NCBI GenBank assembly: GCA_963920765.1
Contig: OY987244.1
Span: 2,420,501-2,484,500, forward strand
DNA: 64,000 nucleotides
Direction: 5' to 3'
DNA from: Ulota crispa
Taxonomy: Eukaryota > Streptophyta > Bryopsida > Orthotrichales > Orthotrichaceae
Of this stretch, positions 1 to 11,639 are shown piece by piece. Within the stretch, counting starts at the first letter, position 1. Every line of letters starts with the position of its first letter. A program made the translations under genes and the position numbers. The notes beneath the pieces are model-generated. The model had not been told where the DNA came from and did not search any database. It saw nothing but the letters and a program-made list of their open reading frames with translations.

Positions 1-716
1 TCAAGCTACTGAATGTTATGAGCATTACTCAACTAGTACAAGTACCCAAAAAAAATTACATGATTGAAAAATGCATCGTTTGAAGACCAAAGATCAATAT
101 ATAACTTGGCTGCATTCTCAAATGTATTACAACCAATACAACAAAAAAAAATTTGGTCACCATAATGTGCAAGTTTCAAGGATTTCTTTTAGAACTTTAG
201 GGTAAAAAACCTAGGGATACTCCAGATATTCAATCAAATGTCCTTTTTTTAATAAGGTGCAAGTGAGAAGGCTTGTTATAACATAAGAAATATTGTGTCC
301 ACAATGATCAAACAATAATTAAAATGAGTAATTGAGGACTTTTTTTTGGATCATTGTGGACACGGTCTTCCTTTTAGTAGTATGAGGGGGTAAGGGGTTA
401 GTAATGTGATGTCATTTCAAAAAACAAATTCAAATAAAATCCACATGTGCGGGAATTTCAAGGTGGTCAACACATGAAGTGAAAGGAAAGCAGCTGGTGT
501 TGACCCAGCTTGCAGCTCACATCACCAAAATGGCTTGCCCTTCATATCTGAAGAATGTGACCTTGCGATAGACCAATCTGACCTAATTGGTATCCTACAG
601 TAAGTGTTCACAAATTTGGCTACTTTTAGCAAACTATTGTCAAAAAGATATGTTTAAAATAAATTGAATATATTTTTCTTTACATAGAATTGAGTAGTAT
701 AGTGCAAAATAATGTA
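1..716. other. AT-rich intergenic stretch, no gene seen
   Basis: No open frame here looks like protein. The only structure seen is a short inverted repeat at 295-363 (listed separately). The rest is low-complexity AT-rich DNA. Confidence 0.6.
295..363. repeat. Short inverted repeat (possible MITE remnant)
   Basis: GTGTCCACAATGATC at 295 recurs as its reverse complement GATCATTGTGGACAC ending at 363, with an AT-rich spacer of about 39 bp. It could be a very small MITE or a chance hairpin. No target-site duplication is obvious. Confidence 0.45.
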
Positions 717-935
717 AGATAGGAGCACCCATTATCAACATTGTATCTAATGGCGTCACTCTCTACACAAGGTAATCATTTTAGAACTTGAATCTAGGCA
801 CACCATAGATAGCTTATCATCTTGGTCAATAGCAATAAACTATTTATGGTGTACTTAGATTTAAGTTCTAGAATGACTACCTTGTGTAGAGAGTGACGCC
901 ATTAGGTACAATGTTGGTAAAGGGTGCTCCTACCT
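717..935. mobile_element. Foldback MITE, TA-flanked AGGTAGGAGCACCC family (copy E1)
   Basis: This is a 219-bp near-perfect palindrome. It begins AGATAGGAGCACCC and ends GGGTGCTCCTACCT, flanked on both sides by TA. The arms match almost to the centre, for example GGCGTCACTCTCTACACAAG against its reverse complement near 880-900. A TA duplication and a fully self-complementary body are typical of Stowaway/mariner-type MITEs. A second copy with the same ends lies at 16161-16440, and a longer sister family (21348, 22241, about 49345) shares the AGGTAGGAG terminus. No coding capacity. Confidence 0.82.
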
Positions 936-3402
936 TAAAGCAACAAAATCCTAGCAATCATATTAGTTGTTCAAAGTACCCCCTCAATAAGTTAAAACTC
1001 TTTGTAACTTTAAGCAAGAAGGTCATAAGATCAAAGTTACAAAACAAATTGGAATTATTATCTACCAAAAAAAGTTACAGGCATTCAAAGTTAGCAATTA
1101 TTTGACATTTTTGGTTAAACATTTGTTAGTTTATGGTATCTTGCACTATACATGTAATTTTTTTAAATTTTTAAAATATTTTTAGTAAAATATTTAGCCG
1201 CTTGAGCTAATTTATTATTATAGTGCAAGAAGGCTTGAGACTTAAATTGTTTCTAGGAATGTTGTATTTGTGAAAACATCATACAAAAATATGAATGTGA
1301 CTTTGTTGTAAGGTTTGTCTAGTTCAACCATATAGTTAGCAATTTTGATTGTTCACATCCAAAATTTTCATTGTTTATGTCAAGGGATAATTTATTATTG
1401 ACATATTTTTGCATTAATTAGCGTTTGACACAAGTTGCAAATATATTTTCTTGAGCTTGCAAAGTGTTACTTCATACTTCATACTTGTGACATTTTTATA
1501 GGCCATGTGATGTATCCACAAACACTATATCAAAGTCTAAATTGAGGACAAGCAAAATATTTAGCCAAGCAGTTAGATAAGAAATTGGGTCTCTATTTAC
1601 ATGGACTCAAGCATTTAAAATATTTTTTACAAGTTTGTAGAAAAATGCACTTCATTAAATGCTTATTAATGCTATAAAAATCTCAAAATATAATACATCA
1701 AAATAACACACCTTTGTATGTTAGCATGGAGAATCATAAAAAATCACACTTTGGATCATTGTCTTAAAAAGTTACTTTATCTCCTTACATTAGAATCAAC
1801 CTAGAGTTGTGAGTCAATATAGAGTTTTGTTTTTATTACGCACAAAAACCTAATTCAATGATTTCAAAAATCCCTTCTTTTCAAGTGTGTGGGGTTTTAG
1901 AGTGGGAAAGGTTCAATTTAGTTATAAACAAGAACAAAATTGAAAATTTGCAGCATCTACACTAGATTTCTAGTTGTTCAATTTTACCTCCATCTAATTG
2001 TACTAATTGATTCAAGGTCTTTTGAATTTAATTATAAACCCAAAAGATCCAAATTTGACCTATTGTGATGAATTCCTATATTTATACCCAAATGAATATT
2101 AAGAGCTTTTTCTCTCCAAGTTTGCATGTAAGAAAGAAAGGATTTAAAAAATGGTGACATCAAACCTTGCACATACTAAAACTTTCAAATACTAGTTAGT
2201 TCAGCGTACAAACTTTGACTTTTTCAAAATTAAGCTTCATTTGAGCATTTTAAACGTCATTCTAGGCTTTTAGTCACCATTTAATAAAGTGCAGATCTCT
2301 AAAGGTTGCTCATATTATGTTCCAAGACCCAAGAACCTTTTCCCATTGAGATCTCAAAACTTGATTGCCTCAAAGTTGAACTCTGGAACTCGGAACACAA
2401 CTACACACAAAAACACCTTAAAACATTTTTTTGCAAGTTCAAAGAAGGCTATTTACAAATTGTCACATGTGAAAAGCATTATTTTTTTTGAAAAATTAGT
2501 TAATTCATTTATTTATTAAGTATCTATAAACATAAGCAATGAGAAATTTTACATGTAAACAACCAAATCCATTGTCAACATGATGAAGTTTTAACCAATA
2601 ATAATAAAGATGTCATAATGAAAGTGATTTTTTTTACAAGTTAACACAATGTTCTACCCACTTTCTAGTAGAATCTAAGGAGGTTTTGAGTTTCCTCAAT
2701 AAAAGTACCACATTTCTTAATTTTAATTGGTTATTTAAGTGTATACCCTTGATATTGCCTATATACTTACATTATGATTATGATTAGAAAATTTCCAAAA
2801 CAACCTAATTGATTCAAATTTCAACAATTTTTTTTTACATTTCATTTGACTAACTCTTTCCAATTTTTTGAATCCCCTCGCTCATTGCTTTCCACACATT
2901 GCTGTTGATTCTAGCACACTTTTGGTAAGTAGAAACAATTTTATTTCCTTGAGGTTGAGTTGTACCGAGTTGTCATATGAAGAGAAATTAGAGTGCATTT
3001 TGGATTTTATCAAATTTTTGTTTGTACATGAGTACGTGGTTTAGTTTGACACGAAGGAAATAGCTGGCAACCAGTTTGCAGGTTGTACTACTCCAAACTA
3101 ACGTTGCATCACAACTTATTATATAATCTGAGAAGTCTCTATGCTCAAATCTAGGATGACAATAAGGAGGCGTCAAAGTTGTGAATTGGGAAGGGAGATC
3201 AACTCTGGGTTTTCAAAAAGCAAGAGAAAATATAAAAATTGTCCCCCCCCAATATATAATGTTTCCTCATTTTATTTGAGATAGAAAAACGCACTTGGCT
3301 ATTTTTGAGAACATTACAAATACTCTTGGTTTCTTTGTGCCTCTTTATTGTAAATTTTGTAAATATTAGAATGATAAGGGAAGTTCCAAAAACTATATTT
3401 AA
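936..3402. other. AT-rich intergenic stretch, no gene seen
   Basis: About 2.5 kb of AT-rich DNA with long A and T runs. Short frames exist (for example near 2289-2519), but they lack a plausible start context, codon pattern or recognisable motif. I see nothing functional here. Confidence 0.55.
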
Positions 3403-3644
3403 CCCTTGAGCGCCCTAGGACCTCAAAATGAGGCGCTTAGAAATGAAAAAGTTCTTGCTTGACTTGTTATAATCTTTCTATTAGTATGGTCAAACCATTT
3501 GTCCCTTTCCTTATACTTTGGAGCTTGCCTCACCTACCATTGAGTACGGTTAGATTTTGTGAATCTTGTTTATGATGACAATTTGTTTGGATTGAGTGTG
3601 AGTGGGTCTAGATTTCAATGAATATGGACTGTGCGCTCATGGGG
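3403..3644. mobile_element. piggyBac-like MITE, CCCCTGAGCGCCC subfamily (copy B-a)
   Basis: This 242-bp element starts CCCTTGAGCGCCC and ends GTGCGCTCATGGGG. It is flanked by TTAA at 3399-3402 and TTAA at 3645-3648. A TTAA duplication plus TIRs opening with CCC define piggyBac-type elements. It has exactly the length of copy B-c (19279-19520), which has the same kind of ends. No transposase is encoded, so it would have to be mobilised from elsewhere. Confidence 0.75.
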
Positions 3645-3759
3645 TTAAGTTGAATGAAAGTCAAATCTTGGAAGCAAGGCCTTCAAGTTCTATACATGAA
3701 GTCATGAACTTTTCATGTAAATCTATTGCAGCCAAACCATTGCATTTATGCATGTTTGC

Positions 3760-4694
3760 CATCATCATTAAATGATCTTCAAATAAATATGAAATTTATC
3801 CTTCTTTTTCTTTCTGAAACTCATAAATATGGTGCAATGTGATGGATTTAGCTAATCAAATTCCCTATCTAGATACCGAAGGTTGGATTTAAGACGTTGA
3901 ATTGATAATTGCATGTGCTATTAGCCTCTTGAATATTCACTGAAAGGGGCTTCCCGGGGAATCCCAAATGGTCAAATTTAAGAATACTTTCACTCTACCA
4001 CGCAAACAAGCCCAACTTATCAAAATATATCTTTTATTGAATGACAAATAAGAACCTGAAAATCCTATCTTTAGAAACAAACTGAAAAGACATACTGTGA
4101 AAGCACAAGAAATTTTGGACTTGAACATTGGCTGATTTAGACATATCTCATTGAATGATAGTGAATTTTTCAAAAAATATGAGGGCTCTTTCAAACCAAA
4201 CATGAGCAAGGAAAATTTGACCAAGGGACATCACACAAATTGAACACCCAACTTGTGACCCAAATTTCAACAATAAATTTTGCAAAAAACTATTTATATA
4301 TATATATATATATAAAATTTCTAAATCCACTCCATTGCACCATGTAGAGGAATTTTATAAAGAGAAGAAGAGAAAATTTTATAAATATTGAATTTTGAAA
4401 AGAGTTAATTGCTAAAAGCTAGCTTGTTGAAATATTGTGTGCATGTGTATGTAACTTGTGTCCCATAACTTTTTCCACTTCTCCCTTTCTTACTTACTTT
4501 CTTTGTCCACTCTCTTTCTTCTTTCTTTTATTTGGCCTAACTTTCATAATATTGAATATATATAATCTTGAAATAAAGATATTTACCATCATCATAAAAT
4601 GATCATCCAACAAACATGAAACTTTCCCTTCTTTTCTTCTTTTCTTTATGGAACTTCTTAACACTATGGACAATGTGGTTAATTTAGCAAATCC
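3760..4694. repeat. Two direct copies of a ~110-bp dispersed repeat
   Basis: The stretch at about 3760-3865 (CCATCATCATTAAATGATC, then a pyrimidine tract, then GGATTTAGCTAATC) recurs at about 4586-4694 (CCATCATCATAAAATGATC ... GTTAATTTAGCAAATCC). A third copy lies reversed at about 37240-37335. This points to an old dispersed repeat whose full limits I could not set. Between the two copies lies ordinary AT-rich DNA. Confidence 0.5.
4295..4313. repeat. (TA)n microsatellite
   Basis: An uninterrupted run of TA dinucleotides in AT-rich intergenic DNA. Confidence 0.9.
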
Positions 4695-5253
4695 TTATTT
4701 TAATGTATACTAGTGGACTCGTGCACCCGTAATTCCGGCGGAAGGCTATCTTGCAAGAAAGTTTAAGCAGATTGTTTTCTCTTGCGACCACCTTTATCCC
4801 CGTGTATTCCCCATCCCCGAGGTCGACCATAACCGCCATTCAATCTTCTTGGAGCACATAAACCTAATTACCCAACTAATTGAATCAAGACTATTATAGA
4901 AATAAGATATGTATATACTAGTTGATAACGGCAACCCACGGAACGACTCCCTAACCATAACTATCTATCCTATGTTCTGTTATTGAGAGTAAAAGATATA
5001 CATTTTTTGTGTGAAGTGGGACATATGAGTGAACCGCCCCTAATTACACCAAGGGATGCATCAGCTCCAGTTATCACAACAACCGTTTGATGTCTTTGAA
5101 AGACGATGGAAAACGAAGAACTGTGACAGGGTGCCTGAAAGGTCTCATAAAGGGCCCCATATGGCATATGCTGATATTTACAGTTGCGTTCCCTTTATAC
5201 AGGGCCCGGGATTATTTGGGCGCAACAAGGTCTTAAACTGCAGGATGAGATAA

Positions 5254-6158
5254 CCCCTGAGCGCCCAGGCCATTTTCATCAAAATTAGGGTTTTTGGAGA
5301 CCAACAACTTTGATGCATCGTATCTCAATCAATTTGATGATTCACAAAAAGTGACCATTGAAAATAGTGGAACATCTACTTAAAAAATGGCTTGCAAATT
5401 TTGGGGACAATTGACAGCGGGAGATGGGAGATTATAACATTTGATCAAACAATATGTGATGCAAAATCTCATTTTTTGGTAGGTAGTTGCTATTTGATGA
5501 TTTTTACAAAATTCTATAAGCCCTTGATTCATTTAAAATTTTGTGAGCAGCAAGATTAGATGTGAATGCACACACTTGTAAATTATTGAAGATTGCCCTT
5601 CTTTTTATGTCAAGTTTTAGGGCTTCAAATTGCTATTGCATAGAAAACAATGATCAGTACAGCCGGTGACAGTTTCCATAATAAGGGTCTAGAACATGCT
5701 TGAACCCTTGCCAACAACTTTCCCGCTACCACAAAGCACACACAAGGAAGCTTGCAAGGGATAATGACTAGTTACTTGCTTGCAGCATGTAAAGTGCTGT
5801 TTGCCACCATGCCCCATATGGTATTTCACCCAATTAAATCTCTTGCATCACTTCACTAGAAGAAAAAGCTGTCCTAAACGAATGGATCACGACAATTGAA
5901 AATATCCTAAATGACTATACAATGACTCAATTACAGTCGTTTAGGACATTGTAGTCGTTGTGAACTAGCCGTTTATTGCATGATTTCTTCTAGTGCTTAT
6001 ACAACATTTGACTTTCCTTGACATTGCTCTATTGGCATGAACAACTTGAATACCTTCATAAATGTAGTTTATAGCAAGATCAAAAAATTAAATCCGGTTC
6101 CTCAAATAAGCTCTTGAAATCCCCAAAGATAGTATATTGTCTCTAGGGCGCTCAGGGG
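5254..6158. mobile_element. piggyBac-like element, CCCCTGAGCGCCC subfamily (copy B-b), hosting a CACTA MITE
   Basis: Ends are CCCCTGAGCGCCC and GGGCGCTCAGGGG, a perfect 13-bp TIR. The flanks are ATAA on both sides (5250-5253 and 6159-6162), a one-base variant of the TTAA target. It is 905 bp, or about 760 bp without the CACTA-type insertion at 5854-5998. Its left end and interior match element B-h (48666-49673) in the opposite orientation: the tract reading CAGGCCATTTTCATCAAAAT here is close to the reverse complement of the tract near 49640-49660 there. No transposase frame is seen. Confidence 0.8.
5854..5995. mobile_element. CACTA-type (EnSpm) MITE nested in B-b
   Basis: The left end CACTAGAAGAAA is mirrored by TTTCTTCTAGTG at 5984-5995. 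It is flanked by a 3-bp duplication, CTT at 5851-5853 and CTT at 5996-5998. CACTA termini with a 3-bp duplication are the hallmark of the CACTA superfamily. At 142 bp it is non-autonomous. Further sub-terminal repeats, such as CCTAAACGA and CGTTTAGGA, are inside. Lying inside the piggyBac-like element, it is the younger insertion. Confidence 0.85.
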
Positions 6159-6676
6159 ATAAGGAATCCTCAGTCCACAGCCTGCATCAAGCTTGCCTAA
6201 CAACAATTACTAAGCTTTTTTGCATGGCCTCAATTAACTCAGGGGGCACATCGGCTCCTCTAATCCAACGCACACTCGTAGCAAGAAATAAAAATGGAGT
6301 TTTTGTTAGACTTTTGTCAACTTTTTATGACAAGATCTCTATTTTATGACTTATAAAGTAGTCATCATTTCTCTGACTACAATATATAAAGCAATTTGAA
6401 GGACTCTTGAGGACCGCTAAAACTATTGGGTGTGGGCTAGGTTTTGTTGTCCCCTTTAAGATCATGTCCCATTTGCAAGATGCATTGGACCAGGTTTGCA
6501 GTTCTCAAACTAGGACCCACAATGAGAGTGAAGTTACAAAGTCGATATACCTGCTAGATAGAGGATGCTTTTAACTAATAGCGCCAACACCTTGCAACAT
6601 TAAACGAGTGATTTCATGATATTGGCAACGGATAGGAGGCCTAAAAAACAAAACTTTACTTGCTAATTTGTACTTT

Positions 6677-6998
6677 TGGAAAATTTCATGGATATCCATA
6701 CAGTTTGCAATATTTACATGGATACCCCTTTTTTTCTAGAAATATCACAAATATCCTTAGACCAAAATAATTGGCGTTTGTTTTCATTGTGCATGCCACT
6801 TCCTTGCTTCCTTTGTATGCACACGTTACAAGAAAGAAGCTCTGTGCGCATAAAGGGAGAAGGAAGTGACATGCATAAAAAAACAAATGCTTCAATTTTT
6901 TGGTCTAAGTGGATAAACGGGTATTTGTGATATTTCTGAAAAAGCAGGGATATCTATGAAAACACTCCAAACTTCAGGACTATCCATGAAATTTTCCC
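6677..6998. mobile_element. Mutator-like foldback MITE (copy A1)
   Basis: This 322-bp foldback begins TGGAAAATTTCATGG and ends CCATGAAATTTTCCC. It is flanked by near-identical 9-bp duplications (TTGTACTTT at 6668-6676, TTGTAGTTT at 6999-7007). The arms carry the family landmarks: a GGATA...CCC motif, AAATATCACAAATATCCTTA, and a central GTGCATGCCACTTCC with its complement. Nine-base duplications point to the Mutator superfamily. Other members are at 35206, 49953, 55009 and 55466. Confidence 0.85.
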
Positions 6999-7999
6999 TT
7001 GTAGTTTTGGGAGAGCAAAAAAATTGATTTTGTCTTTGTAAATCTTCCTCAAGAGACAATTTGAATGAGCAACTAGTCCAAGTCTTTTCATTTGTTTTGA
7101 GTTCTTGTAGAATTAGTTAGGGGTTTTGAAGTTGAAGTAGTGGAGACTTAAAAAGAGTCCACACCCTAAAATATCTACCGTCAATATATTGAAAAATCCA
7201 ATAATATTTATTGTGATAATAAATATTTTAAGAGTAAAAATTGTTTTTGAGCTTCCTACGTACCTTATTAAAAATGCCAGATCTTGTGGGCAAGCATCAA
7301 TGTTTAGAAAATTTGGTGTTTGGTGTAATGATTGCTAGCAGATGGCCAAGTGGAGGAAGAAAATTTATTATGCATAAAACATTCTAGAAATTAATTGGTG
7401 TTAAGTTTGGTAGAGGAGAACTTCACCAAAAAGAACCTCAATAGGCCTATTGGGTGGCGGGTTGGGCGGCTATTAGCTAAGTAGAAGAAACCTTATATTT
7501 AGATATTTTTTGAGTTTCTAAAAGACATGGAGGCATTGCATGTGGGCAACCACAATATTGGTAAGTAACATTGTATTTGTGAAAGTTTTATATATGAAAG
7601 TGACAATTATTTAAGGGTAATCAAGTCCAACCTTATGGATTGTGGACAATAACTTTGCTTGCTCTCATCCAAAGCAAACTAGATACACCATTTGTTGGAA
7701 ATGGGGCTATATCTGGGGTGCCCTTTAATCTTTATTATTATATTGTAGTCCAAAAGTTATAGAAGATTTTAGAAAGGACACAAAGGTAGGGAGAAAAATC
7801 CTCCCATTTAGTAGTATGAAAGTTGACATATTTTTGCATTGATTTTGCATTTGTCACAAACGGTGACTTGATTTTTTTGAATTTTCCAAAATATCACTTG
7901 TGAGTTGTGGCATTTTACATTTTGTGGGACATTTTCACAAATATTATGTTTAGCATGGTTCTATATTTCTATTATTAATGGTAATATTGAGATTTCCAC

Positions 8000-8505
8000 A
8001 AGGTTGGGAACATTAACTAAATTTTGAACCCTCCAAGAGGCCCTTAAGATTTGACACTCTAAACATTTATTGAGCCTAGGCTGGGTACATTAGAAAGTGT
8101 GTGAAGTGTCTCTACCTTGTATGTCTTTCATATTGTACATCACCAAAAACAAGTATATAAACTTGTGATCTAGTCTTTGTATGAAGGACCTTATCTACAT
8201 ACACAGTCTAAAATAATACAAAAAGGTATTGCATTGATAAAATATGTAAATTAACTCACTAGTCACTATCCAAGTACTTCACTCATGTATAAAAATAGAG
8301 TAAAATAGAAATTATGGTTCTATTGTACCCACATCTTTTTCCTACTAAGATGGCACAACAATATAATTTTCATGATTGAATTGAATTCAAAGGGTGGGTG
8401 GAAATATGGGATTAGTGATTTGTTTGAGACAATAAGTACATGTCTTGGGATCCTTTTTGAAACTTCTTAAGGGCCTCTTGGAGGATTTAAAATTTTGCTA
8501 AGGCT
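8000..8505. repeat. Inverted repeat with ~55-bp arms (possible foldback element)
   Basis: The arm near 8010-8060 (CCTCCAAGAGGCCCTTAAGA core) returns as its reverse complement near 8460-8500. The 400-bp spacer is AT-rich. The ends and target duplication could not be fixed, so the type of element is open. Confidence 0.55.
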
Positions 8506-9587
8506 TGGGATGATAATCTCTAAGGGGTAAGGGCCCAAAGTTCCTAATAGAAACAAAATAGTTTTTGGTTAGGCTTGTACTATTAGGATTTTTAGTCATT
8601 TTTTTGAATCTATTTATGAGGAAGAGTTTGTAAGTGCCATGCATAGGCATGGTTTTTATATTTTAGATAACTTTACAAAAGTTACAGGGGATTTAGGAGA
8701 ATGTGCACATGGTAAAGTGTGGGGGGAGGGGACTTTGTAGGAAGAAGAGGCAATGAATGAAATTTTTGTTTCTCTTCTTGGGTTCTTAAGAATTTTTTAA
8801 GTTACTTTTTGGATGGGAAAATTTGATGTCTTAGAAAGAATTCCAATGTAATTTAGTTCAATGGGAATGATTTCTTTTGAAAATAGCATTGGATGACGGA
8901 AGAAAAGAGATTAGATATTTTTGGTAATTGAAGCAAACTTGAAATTAACATGTTAGGAACTCACAACAAACAATCTTGAGACCCTCTATTTTTATATGCT
9001 AAAAGAATTAGTGTATCATATCATTGTATAGAGACCTTTGAGGCTTTGAATTGCATTGTTTAGTAGAGACTTTGTTTTTTCCCATTCTTTTTAGGCGACT
9101 TTCACTAAAGCCAAAACTTGTCAATTTATAATTTGGATTGTTATTAGAAAAATCATACCTTAGAAATTTGGTTCGCAAAAAACTTAGTGTATTGTGAATT
9201 ATTGACACATGTTTGTAATGCAATCCATGCGGTGTGTGTTTTGTGTTTTTATTGATCTTGAAATCTTGTAGAGAAATACTTGGGAGGAGGTCCACTTGGG
9301 TTATCACTTTTTGGACACACCAATTAGGTTATTTTTGTCTAAAATTTCCAAAGTTTATCTAATTTGTTTATTTTGATCAAGTAAAAAGACCCTAAAATAG
9401 GCAAAAATAAATCGTGCGCCTCAATGGAATCAAGATGTATATGTCTAAAGATTTTTTTTAATTTTAAAATTTTTTTGGATCCATTTGTAGGTGTCAAAAA
9501 AAAACTTAAATTTTGGGATTTGCAAGCATTAGAGTGCACAATTTATTAATATTTTTATTGACAAAATAAATTATTTTGTACTCTATA

Positions 9588-9863
9588 AACCTCATATTCA
9601 ATAAAATGGGAGTTTTTCATTGAAATGAGAGGTAATGTAAAGGAAAGTTGACAAAAGGTTTTATGTCAATTCTCAATTTGAGTTGAATTGAAATAAAACT
9701 TTTTGGATGTTACCTAAAATTAGAAGGTTTTACTACAATTTAGGTCGACTCAACCTAAATTGCAATAAAACCTTTCAAAAACTAACCTGAAATTGAAAAG
9801 TTTTATCTTCTTTGGTTATTTTGGGAGGTGCCCAATCTCCCATTTTATTGAATATGAGGTTTA
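9588..9863. mobile_element. Foldback MITE, unclassified (AACCTCATATTCAATAAAAT ends)
   Basis: The left arm AACCTCATATTCAATAAAAT, then GGGAG, is repeated exactly as the reverse complement at about 9838-9861. The arms run inward with mismatches to a centre near 9745, where TTTAGGTCGACTCAACCTAAA forms the apex. Possible TA flanks suggest a mariner-type MITE, but this is uncertain. Confidence 0.7.
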
Positions 9864-11639
9864 CACAATTAAATGTAGGTCATACTCAAAAATGATATTA
9901 AAATAAAATTGTTTGATATTCCAAAAGTTTGGTTTTGGGCATTCTAGGTAAGTAAGACATAACTTACTTTTTCAACTAAAAAATCAAATAAAATTTCTTA
10001 ATAATCTTTGATTGTAATCAAATTTTTTTTCTTGATACGCGATAAGTGTAGAGAACTAAAATCACATTTGGTAAAGTCTTACTTTATTCTAATTAAAAAC
10101 TGGATGTTTTTGACACACCAACACAAAGTGAAATTGTAGGTAAGATAGCTTTTTTGGGTACCCCAACTAGACCCTCACCCACTCAACATGCTCTAAAACA
10201 TGTTAGATTAATATATTTAGTACCTACAATTTAATGTCATGGCACATGCTTTTGATTGTTTAGAGTTTACCTTTTGTAATGGATATTTGTGAATTTGGAA
10301 ACTTTGTAAGTTGAAACATCTAATTTTTTTAATCCATTTAGTTATATTGAGACAATTGTATAGCTGTTTCACTTGTTTGTAATTAAATGAGGGAGAAATT
10401 GAGCAGATTAAAAGTAGAAAAATGAAGGGTGACTCACTGACTGGTTGTTAAAAATTTGAGACTGCAAGTTGCATCCAACCAAGTTTGCATCGTGGCTGAT
10501 AACAGTGGCAAATAAAATAATCCAATATGGTTGAGCCCAAAATCTCTCCACACCCGAGCAAGCATCTAAAACCTAAGCCATACTGCTAGTTTAGAGCTTC
10601 TAAAACATGACACCCAACTATATGATGTTAGAACTTAAAACCAAGCATATATCCAAGGATGCTTATAAATCCAAGTTATACTAACAAGATATTCAGTAAA
10701 AGAGGAAAAACATGTGTACCATTTTGTATTTTACCTTAATCCAAAATAGTCACCTTAAATTAGATTCAAAGATATCAGATTTAGTTTGAGCCACTAAGAT
10801 CTTTTCCCATGCAAATTCCTCTTCTCTAGAGAGGCCACATGTACCAAAAAAACATTGGAGCTCAGTTTCAGGTGGTCACCTGAAACCTTCAAAAGTCCCA
10901 AATTGGTCGGTTTTTCCCCTTTTAATGAACATCTAAAGTAACTATAGATACTCATTGTATAGATACTCATTGCAGAGTTTTCAAAAACAACGCTTAAATA
11001 GAACATTAGAGCAGATTTAGCAAAACTTTCAACCAACTTTGCCAACTTTTCTCTCTTAATTTCATATCTTAAGTACATAGCATCCAAATAAATACTCTTG
11101 CGCGTCATCCACCTTAAGTAGGGATTCATCCCAGTATGCCAAAATACTTACACTGAATATCGCGTTTAGGTTGTCCCACAACAATTTCTTGACATTTTAC
11201 ACTAAGTATTTTCATCAAAAATTAAAGTCAAGTCGTAAACCATGTGAAATACAGGTATCTAGAGAGTTGCACCCAAGTGCTGAGTGATGAGGTAACTTAC
11301 CAGGGCAAGGCAACCTACCTAATTGTCAAAGCAACCTAAATGCAATATTCAAGGTAGATCTCTCTAACAGACAATCATCACACAATTATGTCTCTTTGCG
11401 AAATTTGCTCAGGTCCAGATCAAACCAGATACGAAGTCTCAACAAACTGATTTGAGGTTTTAACTAGAAATCCCAAACCTGCTCCAGATTCTAGCTGGAA
11501 ACTCTTACCATGAACGCCAGTCGCCAGTACCTTGAAACTATTCTACAATTGTAGCAGATTCAGAGATGATCGATAAGTTGCAGGCATGGACTAGTAAGCA
11601 CTAAGCAGATCTGTCAAAACCAGAAGAACTAGTACCTGG

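Noticed and set aside
4711-4935. Possible Helitron ends (TATACTAGTGGACTCGTGCACC and ATACTAGTTGATAACGGCAA)
   Set aside because: A CTAG-like terminus is present, but I could not find a convincing hairpin, a TC start or paired A/T insertion site.
10794-11129. 111-codon ATG frame on the minus strand
   Set aside because: AT-rich composition like the surroundings, no motif, no promoter or splice context.
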